A model generated the notes under the pieces. That model did not search any database. It saw only the letters and a list, made by a program, of their open reading frames with translations, and was not told where the DNA came from. Positions 1 through 7,295 of a stretch of DNA of 64,000 nucleotides are shown in pieces. The stretch is from assembly GCA_023381645.1 (NCBI GenBank), contig JAMCRJ010000051.1, positions 1 to 64,000 of the forward strand, in the 5' to 3' direction. This DNA comes from Gammaproteobacteria bacterium. GTDB taxonomy: Bacteria > Pseudomonadota > Gammaproteobacteria > Acidithiobacillales > Acidithiobacillaceae. Each line of letters begins with the position of its first letter. Position 1 is the first letter of the stretch. Both the position numbers and the translations under genes were made by a program.

Positions 1-83
1 AGGACGAGAGGGAGCACCATCGTCTGCTGCCCGTGTTCAGACACCGCGGGCTGGTCTGTGGGGTGTAGGGTTTCGTCCCCTGG
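1..83. other. Window-edge stretch without a recognisable gene
   Basis: I see no supported gene, RNA or terminator hairpin in these bases. They lie downstream of the minus-strand secreted-protein gene that ends at 84. They could hold the end of a neighbour lying outside the window. Confidence 0.3.
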
Positions 84-647
84 TCAAAGTGGGATCTTTG
101 GCGAAGGGGCATGGGGGTGATCCCAGCGTACCTGCAAGGTCTGATGCTCCGGCAGGGGAGTCATGGGTACGGATGGCGCCGCGCCGGAGCCTTCGCCCAG
201 GTTCAAGGCGTCGCGAGGGATGGCCCCCGAAAAAGGCATTTCCGGAGGCAACGAAAGCAGGGCGACCGGCACCGGCAAGCGGAACGACGGCATGGCGAAG
301 GGGCCGAAAGAGACGCCCATCAGGCGTTGCATCTGGGCTATTTGCCGATCCATGGACACCTGCATCGCCTGCATCTGCCTGTTAGACCCACCTGAGCCCC
401 AGGTGACCGTCTGGACCGTTATCACCCCACCCGGAAAGTGAATGACACGACTCTGCGCGGTGGCAGGTACGGAGTGTCCGTCGATCCATAGATGTGTGAC
501 AGACATGGGTGACTGTTGTGGTGCCAGGGCGTCACCTTCAAAGGGGTAGGCATGGGCCAGGGATGCTGCAGCAGCGGCGCCCAGAACAGCGATGCTCGCG
601 GAGATGAGCACCTGACGTTTCCATTGACGGAGAGGGTTTTTTCTCAT
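84..647 (-). CDS. Unknown secreted (periplasmic) protein
   Basis: This encodes 187 residues that I do not recognise. The start at 647 is chosen because AGGAGGATC lies just upstream of its ATG; the frame stays open to 842 but without comparable support. Residues 1-33 form a classical signal peptide: a basic stretch, a hydrophobic Ala-rich core and an AHA cleavage site before Tyr34. A Gln/Met-rich segment follows around residues 85-105 (MQAMQ...QIAQMQRLM), which could form a short amphipathic helix. The C-terminal third is rich in Pro. There is no catalytic motif. A candidate promoter sits about 75 bp upstream. Export is inferred from the signal peptide; function is unknown. Confidence 0.7.
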   Translation of the reverse strand: MRKNPLRQWKRQVLISASIAVLGAAAAASLAHAYPFEGDALAPQQSPMSVTHLWIDGHSVPATAQSRVIHFPGGVITVQTVTWGSGGSNRQMQAMQVSMDRQIAQMQRLMGVSFGPFAMPSFRLPVPVALLSLPPEMPFSGAIPRDALNLGEGSGAAPSVPMTPLPEHQTLQVRWDHPHAPSPKIPL

Positions 648-720
648 GACGATCCTCCTGAATTTCAGCAAAACCCAGATCCATAAAACGGCGGTCGCCG
701 GCTGAGTGCCAGCAACCAGA

Positions 721-748
721 ATCATAGACCGATCTTTTGTCCGCCAAG
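721..748 (-). promoter_or_regulatory. Candidate promoter for the secreted-protein gene
   Basis: On the minus strand CTTGGC (743-748), a 16-bp spacer and TATGAT (721-726) resemble a sigma-70 promoter. The -10 is good and the -35 is weak. It would give a leader of about 70 nt before the start at 647. Nothing else is visible in the 648-865 gap. Confidence 0.3.
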
Positions 749-865
749 TTCCCCATGTCCTGAGCGGGCCTCGAGACCATTCTCGCAGTTGCCCGCCATC
801 TGCATTCTGGTGCCCAGAGATGCCATTTCGGTACCCGCACATCGATGCTTTGAGCTTGGAGTGCC

Positions 866-1252
866 CTATTGCAGGGGGAAGGTGACTTCATCGTCCCGTG
901 TCATCAGCTCGAAGAATAAATGCCGCAGGCGCAACAGCCAGGGCTTGAACCGCCCGGAGGGCGGAGTCGGGAAGCGTGCCATCATTTCATAGACGGCGAT
1001 TTCGTTGATCATGGGCAGACCATCCGGCTCGCTTTCCTCGTCCGGAACATCGGTTCCCGATGAAAGAGCGGCCTGATCCTCCGGGGCTACAAAGCTCAGA
1101 GCGTATCCGGGATCCGGAATCTGCAAGGCTTCCATCACGTCATCCCGTGCTATCCACACATGGATGCCGTCCGATGAGGTGGTCCGCATCTCCATTCCCT
1201 CGAAATCGACGCGCCAAATATGGACGGGTGTATTTCCTTGCTGCTTGTTCAT
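866..1252 (-). CDS. Bro-N-like domain protein (putative DNA-binding)
   Basis: This encodes 128 residues from the ATG at 1252. The frame is open up to a TTG at 1570, but the extra 106 residues look non-coding. The pattern fits a Bro-N (BRO/antirepressor N-terminal) domain: an early strand region VDFEGMEMRTT, then WIARDDVMEAL, where Bro-N proteins have a W/F-x-A-x-D-V motif, then INEIAVYEMMARF and a closing FKPWLLRLRHLFF helix. Bro-N domains bind DNA and usually occur in phages, viruses and mobile elements; here no phage gene is adjacent. No strong ribosome site precedes 1252, so the start is uncertain. The assignment is by eye, not by search. It may act as an antirepressor-type regulator or be a domesticated phage remnant. 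Confidence 0.5.
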   Translation of the reverse strand: MNKQQGNTPVHIWRVDFEGMEMRTTSSDGIHVWIARDDVMEALQIPDPGYALSFVAPEDQAALSSGTDVPDEESEPDGLPMINEIAVYEMMARFPTPPSGRFKPWLLRLRHLFFELMTRDDEVTFPLQ

Positions 1253-1531
1253 GGGCTTTGGAACCGGCCGGACGAATGAGGTGATCCTACCCCGAAATCT
1301 GCGATCTGTCAGCGCCGTGGTCTTGGTGCCTGATGCAATATCTGATCGGCGATGTGCCAAGGCGGGCATCTGCGGCAAGGGGCGCTGCCGATGCGTTTCC
1401 GGCAACGAACAGGGCTGGCCTGGGCGTATCGACGATCTCCACACCTCGGTGATCACTTCATCCAGGGCCTCATGGGCCGAGAAGGTCAGGGAGAGTTCCG
1501 CGAGCCGACAGCGTATCCACAGGGGATGCCG

Positions 1532-1576
1532 TTTGTATTGCTTCCATGTTTTCTGTGCGATGGCGTGCAAAGAAAT
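1532..1576 (-). repeat. Degenerate copy of the spermidine-synthase-like 3' coding end
   Basis: Read on the minus strand, these 45 bases encode ISLHAIAQK... and align without gaps to 1704-1748, where the neighbouring gene encodes ISLHATAQK.... By hand count 33 of 45 bases and 10 of 15 residues agree. An in-frame stop lies a few codons upstream of this copy, so it looks like the tail of a decayed duplicate about 172 bp from the intact copy. Confidence 0.45.
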
Positions 1577-1679
1577 GATATGGGCGGGCCCGGATCAGGA
1601 ATGTCGGCAGCGGTTCATCCCGTAGGCTAGACTGCTGGGGAAGCATCGACGGAGCCATATGTACAGTCCGCCTGGACCG

Positions 1680-2474
1680 TTACGCCCGGCATGAATAAAG
1701 TTGCTTGAATTGTTCGGACAATTTCTGCGCGGTGGCGTGCAAAGAGATACTGTGCGAGGGCCTCAGTGCGCGATCGCGATCACGTATTTTGCTCGCCAAC
1801 CGGGGGAAGTCCGCACCTTTGTATGCAAATACGATTTTGTTGCCAGACTCCTCTGCGTCTATAACGACGACCTGATTATCGAAGCTTTTCTGGATACGGG
1901 CGACATAGGCATCGCATTGCCAGTCACTGCTCAGCATGTTGATCACCAGCACTCCATTCTTTCGCAGTTTGGCATAACAGTCGTTGTAGAACCCGGTGCT
2001 GCATAGTTGCGCGGGTTGGCCGTCATGGTTGAAACCATCGACCAGCAGCACATCGACCGGTTTGGTGTGGTTGCTGACATATACCGCGCCATCCCCACGC
2101 AGCACCTGGAAATTGGGACCATCCGGTGGAATGCCGAAGCGGTCACGCAACTCAATGACCTTGGGATTGATCTCCACGGCGGTGAAGTGGACATCCGGGA
2201 TGTGGCGCAGACAATATTTTGCCAGTGAACCTCCACCCAGGCCGATCATGGCAATCCGTTTGGGCTTTGGCTGTAAAATCAGAAAACCCATCATGGTGCG
2301 GGTATAACCCAGGACCAGCTTATCTGGCGCAGATTTGTGCATGATACTTTGAGTCGCCGAAAAATCGAAGCGCAACGTTATAGCCCGAAAATCTTCCTGC
2401 GCGAATGGTTGCGCGAGCACAGGTTGACTGGGTAGATCCTGAGAGTTGGTCAGAGAACCGGCAGATTCGTTCAT
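1680..2474 (-). CDS. Spermidine-synthase-like SAM-binding protein
   Basis: This encodes 264 residues with a Rossmann methyltransferase/aminopropyltransferase fold. Visible motifs are GLGGG at 78-82 (nucleotide-binding loop), the acidic strand end VEINP at 100-104, GDGA at 127-130 and LLVDGF around 144-148. The family is polyamine synthase-like, but the protein has no N-terminal beta-domain like the one in the canonical SpeE encoded at 5942-6778. The DSTDPVG-type active-site segment of SpeE is replaced by VDGFNHDG. Its substrate may therefore not be putrescine. The ribosome site is weak (AAAGGA far from the ATG). It stands alone between the Bro-N-like gene and the rhodanese gene, all on the minus strand. 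Confidence 0.65.
   Translation of the reverse strand: MNESAGSLTNSQDLPSQPVLAQPFAQEDFRAITLRFDFSATQSIMHKSAPDKLVLGYTRTMMGFLILQPKPKRIAMIGLGGGSLAKYCLRHIPDVHFTAVEINPKVIELRDRFGIPPDGPNFQVLRGDGAVYVSNHTKPVDVLLVDGFNHDGQPAQLCSTGFYNDCYAKLRKNGVLVINMLSSDWQCDAYVARIQKSFDNQVVVIDAEESGNKIVFAYKGADFPRLASKIRDRDRALRPSHSISLHATAQKLSEQFKQLYSCRA
1704..1748 (-). repeat. Intact partner of the 45-bp degenerate duplication
   Basis: This lies inside the 3' end of the spermidine-synthase-like gene and is the intact counterpart of 1532-1576. The core shared run is GGCGTGC followed by AAAGA on the plus strand, extended by TTTCTG. Confidence 0.45.
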
Positions 2475-2547
2475 ATTTCTAGTGCATCCTTTTACTGTGC
2501 TGTCATCTTTTCACGATTTGGTTTTTATGGGCCTCATTGTTGCAATG

Positions 2548-2946
2548 TTATATTTGCTCCCAGGGCAGTCCATCAAAGCGCCAGCCATTCAGGCTGCTTC
2601 GGCGATGCTGATCGTTCAGATCCCCTTCAAAGCCATGCGCCACATTGTAAACGGCGCTGAACCCGTTGGCCTGTAAGTACTGTCCAGCCTCCAGCGAGCG
2701 ATGGCCACTACGGCAGATCAGTAAGACGGGCCGGTTGAGGGATGTGGCGCGTCGTACCCGACACAGAAAGTCCGGGTTGATTTCCCAGTCAGGGTCGTCT
2801 CGCCAGGGGATGGTCAACGCTTCTTTCGGGTGCCCGACAAACAGAAACTCCATTTCACTTCTGACGTCAATAAGCACCGCCTGCGGGTTTTTCTGCAGGA
2901 AATTGAAGGCGTCCTGCGGGGCGAGGTTTGTTACCGACTTTGTCAT
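2548..2946 (-). CDS. Single-domain rhodanese
   Basis: This encodes 132 residues forming one rhodanese homology domain, a likely cytoplasmic sulfurtransferase. The active-site loop CRSGHRS spans residues 78-84, with Cys78 as the persulfide-carrying residue. VLIDVRSEMEF near residue 24 is the conserved early strand, and the C-terminal NVAHGFEGDLN is the typical closing motif. The ATG at 2946 follows a good AGGAG ribosome site. The domain size (about 110 residues) is normal. It probably moves sulfane sulfur to an acceptor such as thiosulfate, cyanide or a protein thiol. No partner gene is adjacent that would fix the acceptor. The next gene on this strand, DUF423, begins 30 bp upstream. Confidence 0.9.
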   Translation of the reverse strand: MTKSVTNLAPQDAFNFLQKNPQAVLIDVRSEMEFLFVGHPKEALTIPWRDDPDWEINPDFLCRVRRATSLNRPVLLICRSGHRSLEAGQYLQANGFSAVYNVAHGFEGDLNDQHRRSSLNGWRFDGLPWEQI

Positions 2947-2976
2947 ACTGCTCTCCTGACCAAAGCTGACCGGAAG

Positions 2977-3360
2977 TTATACCTGTAACACGCCTGCAGC
3001 CAACAATATCCATGCAGAAATGAGCGACAGCCCACCGACGGGCGTAATGGCGCCGAGCCAACCCTTGCCGGTGATCGCCAGAAGGTAAAGACTGCCCGAA
3101 AATAACGCCGTCCCGGCCAGCATAAGCCAGCCTGACCACTGCGTAAGGCCGGATTCCGGCAGTTGCAGCGCCACGACTCCCACCAGTATCAGTCCCAGGG
3201 CGTGGTAGAGGTGATACTGGCTACCGGTATGGTAAACGCTCATCATTTTGGGTGACAAGCGCCCCTTCAGGGCGTGGGCGCCGATGGCCCCCAGCACTAC
3301 CGCAACCCCCGCGTTGGCGGCGCCAAGGGCAAGGAACCACTTGTCTGTCTGCGACATCAT
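2977..3360 (-). CDS. DUF423 family small membrane protein
   Basis: This encodes 127 residues of the DUF423 (YgdD-like) inner-membrane family. About four hydrophobic helices are visible, with the family's GAIGAHALKGRL motif after the first helix and a YHTGSQYHLYHALGL segment leading into the second. The start at 3360 follows GGAG with 7-nt spacing; a second ATG directly follows it at 3357. The open frame runs to 3549 but the upstream part is not membrane-protein-like. The family is widespread and its role is unknown. It is divergent from the VIT-type transporter, whose coding start lies about 190 bp away. Confidence 0.85.
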   Translation of the reverse strand: MMSQTDKWFLALGAANAGVAVVLGAIGAHALKGRLSPKMMSVYHTGSQYHLYHALGLILVGVVALQLPESGLTQWSGWLMLAGTALFSGSLYLLAITGKGWLGAITPVGGLSLISAWILLAAGVLQV

Positions 3361-3547
3361 AACCGTTCTCCGCTGCATCATGGTATTCGGACCGCCATTC
3401 CGGCTTCGCAGGCAGGCCGTTGGCGAGCAGGATAGCAGAAATTCGCTCCTCTGGGCGGACAGCCGGGTGAGGCAGGAAGGGCTGGACCAGTGCTTTGCAC
3501 CGTGGTTACACTCTGGCCACCCTTTCTCGGCCGGGAGTAGACATCGC

Positions 3548-4240
3548 ATGTATCATGACGAACACCATCACCATGAGAAGATCGGCTGGCTCCGGGCCGG
3601 TGTGCTGGGCGCCAACGATGGTCTGCTCTCGACAGCAAGCCTCCTTGCCGGTATCGCTGCCGGACAGGCAAGCCACGAACAAATTCTGCTCGCCGGTGTT
3701 GCGGCGATGGTCGCCGGCGCCTTTGCCATGGCGGCCGGTGAGTATGTATCCGTGAGTTCACAGGCCGATACCCAGGCCGCAGATCTCGAAACGGAAAGAC
3801 GCGAACTGGAAAAAAACCCTGATAAAGAATTGCTTGAACTCAGGGGCATCTATGTGGCGCGTGGCCTTGGTGAGGCGCTGGCCCAGCAGGTCGCCACCCA
3901 GCTTATGGCGCATGATGCCCTTGCTGCACATGCCCATGACGAACTGGGCATGACGAAAATGGCGGCGGCGCGGCCTGCCGAAGCGGCACTGGCTTCCGCC
4001 GCTGCCTTTGCATGCGGCGCCCTGTTCCCGGTGCTGATCGCCGCCTTCGTGCCCCACGGCAGGGTACTACCGGCCCTGTATACGACCAGCATCCTGCTGC
4101 TGGTGCTCCTCGGCGCGGTCGCGGCCCGGGCGGGTGGCGCCCCCATGGTGAAGGGCGCTATCCGCGTGGTCTTCTGGGGTGTTCTCTCGATGATCGCTAC
4201 CACGCTGATCGGCCATCTGCTTGGTCAGACGGGCATCTGA
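3548..4240 (+). CDS. VIT1/CCC1 family Fe2+/Mn2+ transporter
   Basis: This encodes 230 residues of the vacuolar-iron-transporter family found in bacteria. It opens with a His-rich cytoplasmic head (MYHDEHHHHEK), then the signature GVLGANDGLLSTASLLAGIAAG in helix 1 and MAAGEYVSVSSQADTQAADLE ending helix 2. A charged cytoplasmic metal-binding segment rich in Glu and His follows (residues about 75-130), then three hydrophobic helices. The ATG at 3548 with GGGAG upstream is preferred; the frame extends to 3248 without membrane character. The family exports or sequesters ferrous iron or manganese. In an iron-exposed acidophile a detoxification role is plausible but inferred. Direction of transport cannot be read from sequence. 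Confidence 0.88.
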   Translation: MYHDEHHHHEKIGWLRAGVLGANDGLLSTASLLAGIAAGQASHEQILLAGVAAMVAGAFAMAAGEYVSVSSQADTQAADLETERRELEKNPDKELLELRGIYVARGLGEALAQQVATQLMAHDALAAHAHDELGMTKMAAARPAEAALASAAAFACGALFPVLIAAFVPHGRVLPALYTTSILLLVLLGAVAARAGGAPMVKGAIRVVFWGVLSMIATTLIGHLLGQTGI

Positions 4241-4541
4241 CCGGTAACGCGCCAATCTGGATCGGTCGGGTCAAGACCCAGGCGCGTTCCGTCCGAATCA
4301 GAGGATTACGCCTTTTGCCACGGAAGGATAGCCCCATCCGCGCAGAAAGGCAGTGCTCAGTCATGCACCGTCATGGATTTCGTCCATCTACGGACAGGTT
4401 ATATCACTGTAGCCGGTTTATAGGTATCATTGCCCCAGATCTGTGAGTCTGTCATTATTTGCTTATGGATCTTCGTGCGGTCCGGCGTCAAAGCGGGATG
4501 CCGCGTCACCTTTCGTATGTATTTTATATGGAGAATCCTTT
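4241..4541. other. Intergenic region between the metal transporter and MIP channel
   Basis: This 301-bp stretch has no supported gene. Only short hairpins are visible (GGGTC/GACCC near 4270 and ATGGA/TCCAT near 4375), neither followed by a T-run. AT-rich segments around 4400-4435 and 4515-4530 could hold the promoter of the channel gene, but no convincing -35/-10 pair can be named. Confidence 0.4.
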
Positions 4542-5198
4542 ATGTGCTCAATAACTCGGAAAATGACGGCAGAGTTCATCGGTACCTTCGGGCTCATATT
4601 TTTTGGTGGCGGTGCTGCGGCAATGGGTTATCCCCTAATCGATGTGGCCCTGGCCAACGGACTCGCCATCATGATCGCCGCGTATGTGTTTGGTGACATC
4701 AGTGGTGGCGTGGTCAACCCCGCGGTCACCCTTGGCGGGGCCATTGCAGGAAAGATAGGCTGGAAGGATGCCGGCCTGTATATGATCGCCCAGGTTGGCG
4801 GTGGTATCGCGGCCGGTTATGTGCTTCTGGTGGTTCTTGGAGGATCGACAGGACATCTTGGGGCCACTACCATCAATACCAGCCTTGTATCGGTCTCCGG
4901 TGGTTTTATGCTGGAGGCCCTGGGAACATTTTTTCTGACCACTACCGCGTTGTATACGGCCATGAGCGGTCGTGCCGGTAACGCTGCTCCTCTCGCTATT
5001 GGTTTTACCCTGGTCATGGCGGTGACGTTTATGGGCCCACTGACGGGAGCAAGCCTGAATCCCGCGCGGACATTGGGCCCGGCCGTCGCTGGTGTCTACT
5101 TCCCGTACATATGGGTGTATCTCGTTGCGACGCCGGTGGGCGGACTGATTGCCGGATTGCTCTACAATTTCATGCAGGAGCACAAGGCTGTTTCCTGA
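4542..5198 (+). CDS. MIP-family channel (aquaporin/glycerol-facilitator type)
   Basis: This encodes 218 residues with six hydrophobic helices and two half-helices. The signature loops are NPAVT (Asn59-Pro60-Ala61) and NPART (Asn173 onward, with the selectivity-filter Arg at 176). The segment before the second loop reads GPLTGASLNPAR, resembling the GPLTG motif of GlpF, and the His that marks strict water channels is not at the equivalent position. Water, glycerol or another small neutral solute are all possible. The ATG at 4542 has GGAG 8 nt upstream; an in-frame extension to 4443 lacks support. It stands alone, about 300 bp after the metal transporter. Confidence 0.88.
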   Translation: MCSITRKMTAEFIGTFGLIFFGGGAAAMGYPLIDVALANGLAIMIAAYVFGDISGGVVNPAVTLGGAIAGKIGWKDAGLYMIAQVGGGIAAGYVLLVVLGGSTGHLGATTINTSLVSVSGGFMLEALGTFFLTTTALYTAMSGRAGNAAPLAIGFTLVMAVTFMGPLTGASLNPARTLGPAVAGVYFPYIWVYLVATPVGGLIAGLLYNFMQEHKAVS

Positions 5199-5305
5199 CC
5201 CGTCATTTTCCCAGGGCCAGGCCCCTTCATCGTCCCCATCCCGCCACGATCCGCAGGTTCTGGTTCTATAGTTAGGTGTTTCAGGCTACCTTCTGGAGTC
5301 CCGTC

Positions 5306-5911
5306 ATGACTATAGAATCCATCACACTGGTGCGGCATGGGGCGACCGAGTGGGCGGATAGCGGCAAACACACTTCGGTGACCGACGTCGCATTGACGGC
5401 GGAGGGCCGAAAGGACGCGCAGGCGCTTTGGAACCACTTTGTGGAACAGGGGCATTTTGATGGGATCTACTCCAGTCCTATGCTGCGTGCCCATCACACG
5501 GCCATTCTCGCGGGTTTTGCTGTTCCTGAACTGCACCGGGGGCTTTGTGAGTGGCGCTACGGCCGCTATGAGGGAATGACGACGGCGGAAATTCGCCGGG
5601 AAAATCCGAAATGGAGCGTTTTCCGTTGTGGCGGACCGGGTGGCGAAAGCCCGGAAGCCGTCAGTAGCCGTTGTGAGGAACTGCTGAGGGAATGGGATGA
5701 AAAGGGCCACCGGCACGTGCTGTGCTTTGCCCATGGCCACATTCTGCGCGCGCTGGCCGTCCGTTGGCTGGGGCTGGATCTCCGTTTCGCCGACCACCTG
5801 CACCTGGACCCGGGCAGCATTTCCCGTCTGGGTTGGGAGCACGAAGTTCCCGCCCTGCATTTATGGAATTACTGCCCTCAGCGCCCGGTCTTCGGACCAC
5901 GCCCTGGTTGA
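5306..5911 (+). CDS. Histidine phosphatase superfamily protein
   Basis: This encodes 201 residues of the phosphoglycerate-mutase-like histidine phosphatase superfamily. The catalytic motif LVRHGATEW places the phospho-accepting His at residue 11. The second catalytic His is in CFAHGHILRAL (around residue 148), and SSPMLRAHHTA supplies the phosphate-binding Arg. Length matches small cofactor-independent phosphatases such as CobC, GpmB or SixA relatives. The substrate cannot be named. GGAG lies 7 nt before the ATG. The gene converges on speE, with only 30 bp between stop codons. Confidence 0.85.
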   Translation: MTIESITLVRHGATEWADSGKHTSVTDVALTAEGRKDAQALWNHFVEQGHFDGIYSSPMLRAHHTAILAGFAVPELHRGLCEWRYGRYEGMTTAEIRRENPKWSVFRCGGPGGESPEAVSSRCEELLREWDEKGHRHVLCFAHGHILRALAVRWLGLDLRFADHLHLDPGSISRLGWEHEVPALHLWNYCPQRPVFGPRPG

Positions 5912-5941
5912 TTAGGCGTTGTTTCCGGTACTGGCGGTCGT

Positions 5942-6778
5942 TCAGGGCAGCAGAAAGGCCGGAGCGACCTGGGCGGCCTGCTGCATGGCAGCGTGGTAGT
6001 AACGGGTGCCGGTAAAGGCCCTGGCGGCGTCGACTCGGAAGACATCCATGGCGAGACCCTTGCGTCCCAATGTTGCGCTCCACCAGCCGGAGGGATAACA
6101 GAACTGCGGGAAATACAGGCTGTTCACTGCGTCGAAGCCCGCTTCTGTCATGCGGCTTTGGCATTGGCGGATAAGATCGGCGTGCAGGAGCGGCGACTCG
6201 GACTGGGCGACCAGCACGCCCTGACCGGCCAGCGCATGGTGACAGGCTGCGTAAAAGTCCGTGGCGAAAAGTCCAGCCGCCGGTCCGACCGGGTCGGTGG
6301 AGTCAATGATAATCACATCATAGCGTCCCGCTTCCGCCTCTTTGATCCAGGCAATTCCATCGGCAAAGTGGAAACGGGCCCGAGGATCCTGGTTGTTTTC
6401 GCAGAGTTCCGGGAAAAAACGCTCGGCGACGCGCGTAACTCGCTCATCCAGTTCCACCTGCACGGCTTCTTCCACTTCCTGATGGCGCAGCACCTCGCGC
6501 AGGGTGCCGCAGTCACCGCCGCCGATGATCAGCACCCGTTTCGGCGCCGGGTGGGTAAAGAGGGCCGGATGGCTCATCATTTCGTGATAGAGGAAATTAT
6601 CGCGGTCGGTGACCATGACCAGACCGTCCAGGGTCATAAGGGTGCCGAACTGTTCGGTCTCGAAGATTTCTATATTTTGATAAGGACTTTGCTCACGATG
6701 CAGCACTTCGCGGATTTTCAGGCTCAATGCCGCGCCGTGCTCTTCATAGCGCTCGGTATACCACAGTTCTGTGCTCAT
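5942..6778 (-). CDS. speE: Spermidine synthase
   Basis: This encodes 278 residues, normal for SpeE. It transfers the aminopropyl group of decarboxylated SAM to putrescine, making spermidine and methylthioadenosine in the cytoplasm. An N-terminal beta-domain (about 1-65) is followed by the Rossmann domain: YHEMMSHPAL at 64-73, GGGDCG at 86-91, ELDERV around 109-114, catalytic DSTDPVGPA at 159-167, and a PSGWWSATLG C-terminal motif. GAGAGG lies before the ATG at 6778. It follows speD on the same strand, but a strong terminator lies in the 115-bp gap, so speE may depend on readthrough or its own promoter. Confidence 0.96.
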   Translation of the reverse strand: MSTELWYTERYEEHGAALSLKIREVLHREQSPYQNIEIFETEQFGTLMTLDGLVMVTDRDNFLYHEMMSHPALFTHPAPKRVLIIGGGDCGTLREVLRHQEVEEAVQVELDERVTRVAERFFPELCENNQDPRARFHFADGIAWIKEAEAGRYDVIIIDSTDPVGPAAGLFATDFYAACHHALAGQGVLVAQSESPLLHADLIRQCQSRMTEAGFDAVNSLYFPQFCYPSGWWSATLGRKGLAMDVFRVDAARAFTGTRYYHAAMQQAAQVAPAFLLP

Positions 6779-6837
6779 AACCGCCTCTCTCAACGGGGAT
6801 GGTGGGGTGTCCGCAGGGATTTTGCGGAAGATACGGG

Positions 6838-6874
6838 CAAAAGAAAAGGGTGGACCGCTGATTTCGGTCCACCC
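6838..6874 (-). terminator. Rho-independent terminator between speD and speE
   Basis: A perfect 10-bp stem (GGGTGGACCG at 6848-6857 with CGGTCCACCC at 6865-6874) encloses a 7-nt loop. Read on the minus strand it is followed directly by TTTTCTTTT. It is about 20 bp after the speD stop and 60 bp before the speE start, so it ends or attenuates speD transcription. Confidence 0.88.
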
Positions 6875-6893
6875 GTTACCGCTGTGAGTCATC

Positions 6894-7295
6894 TCAAGCG
6901 CAGAGAGCCGGCTTGACGCGCAACTCATGGGCAGGAACGCCCATCATGTCCACTTGCCCGCGCTTCATCTCCATGGTGGAGACTTGCCCGGCGCCAAAGG
7001 CTTCCTTGAGATAATTCAAGGCATCCTCGGGCTGGATGATATCGCCGCAGGTGAAAATATCCACCGCTGCGTAACCATATTCCGGCCAGGTATGAATGGC
7101 CAGATGCGACTCGGCGACGATAACGGCGCCGCTCACCCCGTAGGGTGAGAAGTGGTGAAAAGTTTGCGTCACGATGGTGCAGTTGGCACGCCGGGCGGCC
7201 TCGAGCATGGCATCCGTAACAAAATCAACATCAGACAAGGTACTGCCGTCACAGTGATAAAAATCCGCAACGATTTGATGTCCCAATGAGCGCAT
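6894..7295 (-). CDS. speD: S-adenosylmethionine decarboxylase proenzyme
   Basis: This encodes 133 residues, the short single-domain bacterial/archaeal type (SpeH-like class). The self-cleaving proenzyme makes decarboxylated SAM for spermidine synthesis. The cleavage motif AESHLAIHTWPE places the Ser that becomes the pyruvoyl group at residue 63, with the conserved His68. HHFSPYGVSG just before and the CGDIIQP region (catalytic Cys) after complete the active site. The ATG at 7295 is preceded by GGGGGG. The open frame goes back to 7592 without family similarity. A candidate promoter lies about 170 bp upstream, leaving a long leader. Confidence 0.95.
   Translation of the reverse strand: MRSLGHQIVADFYHCDGSTLSDVDFVTDAMLEAARRANCTIVTQTFHHFSPYGVSGAVIVAESHLAIHTWPEYGYAAVDIFTCGDIIQPEDALNYLKEAFGAGQVSTMEMKRGQVDMMGVPAHELRVKPALCA

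Noticed and set aside
1253..1570. N-terminal extension of the Bro-N-like protein to a TTG
   Set aside because: The segment looks like decayed sequence, including the partial repeat; the Bro-N domain begins after residue 106.
3248..3547. N-terminal extension of the VIT-type transporter
   Set aside because: The extra 100 residues overlap the divergent DUF423 gene and lack membrane or family character; the ATG at 3548 has a ribosome site and the family start.
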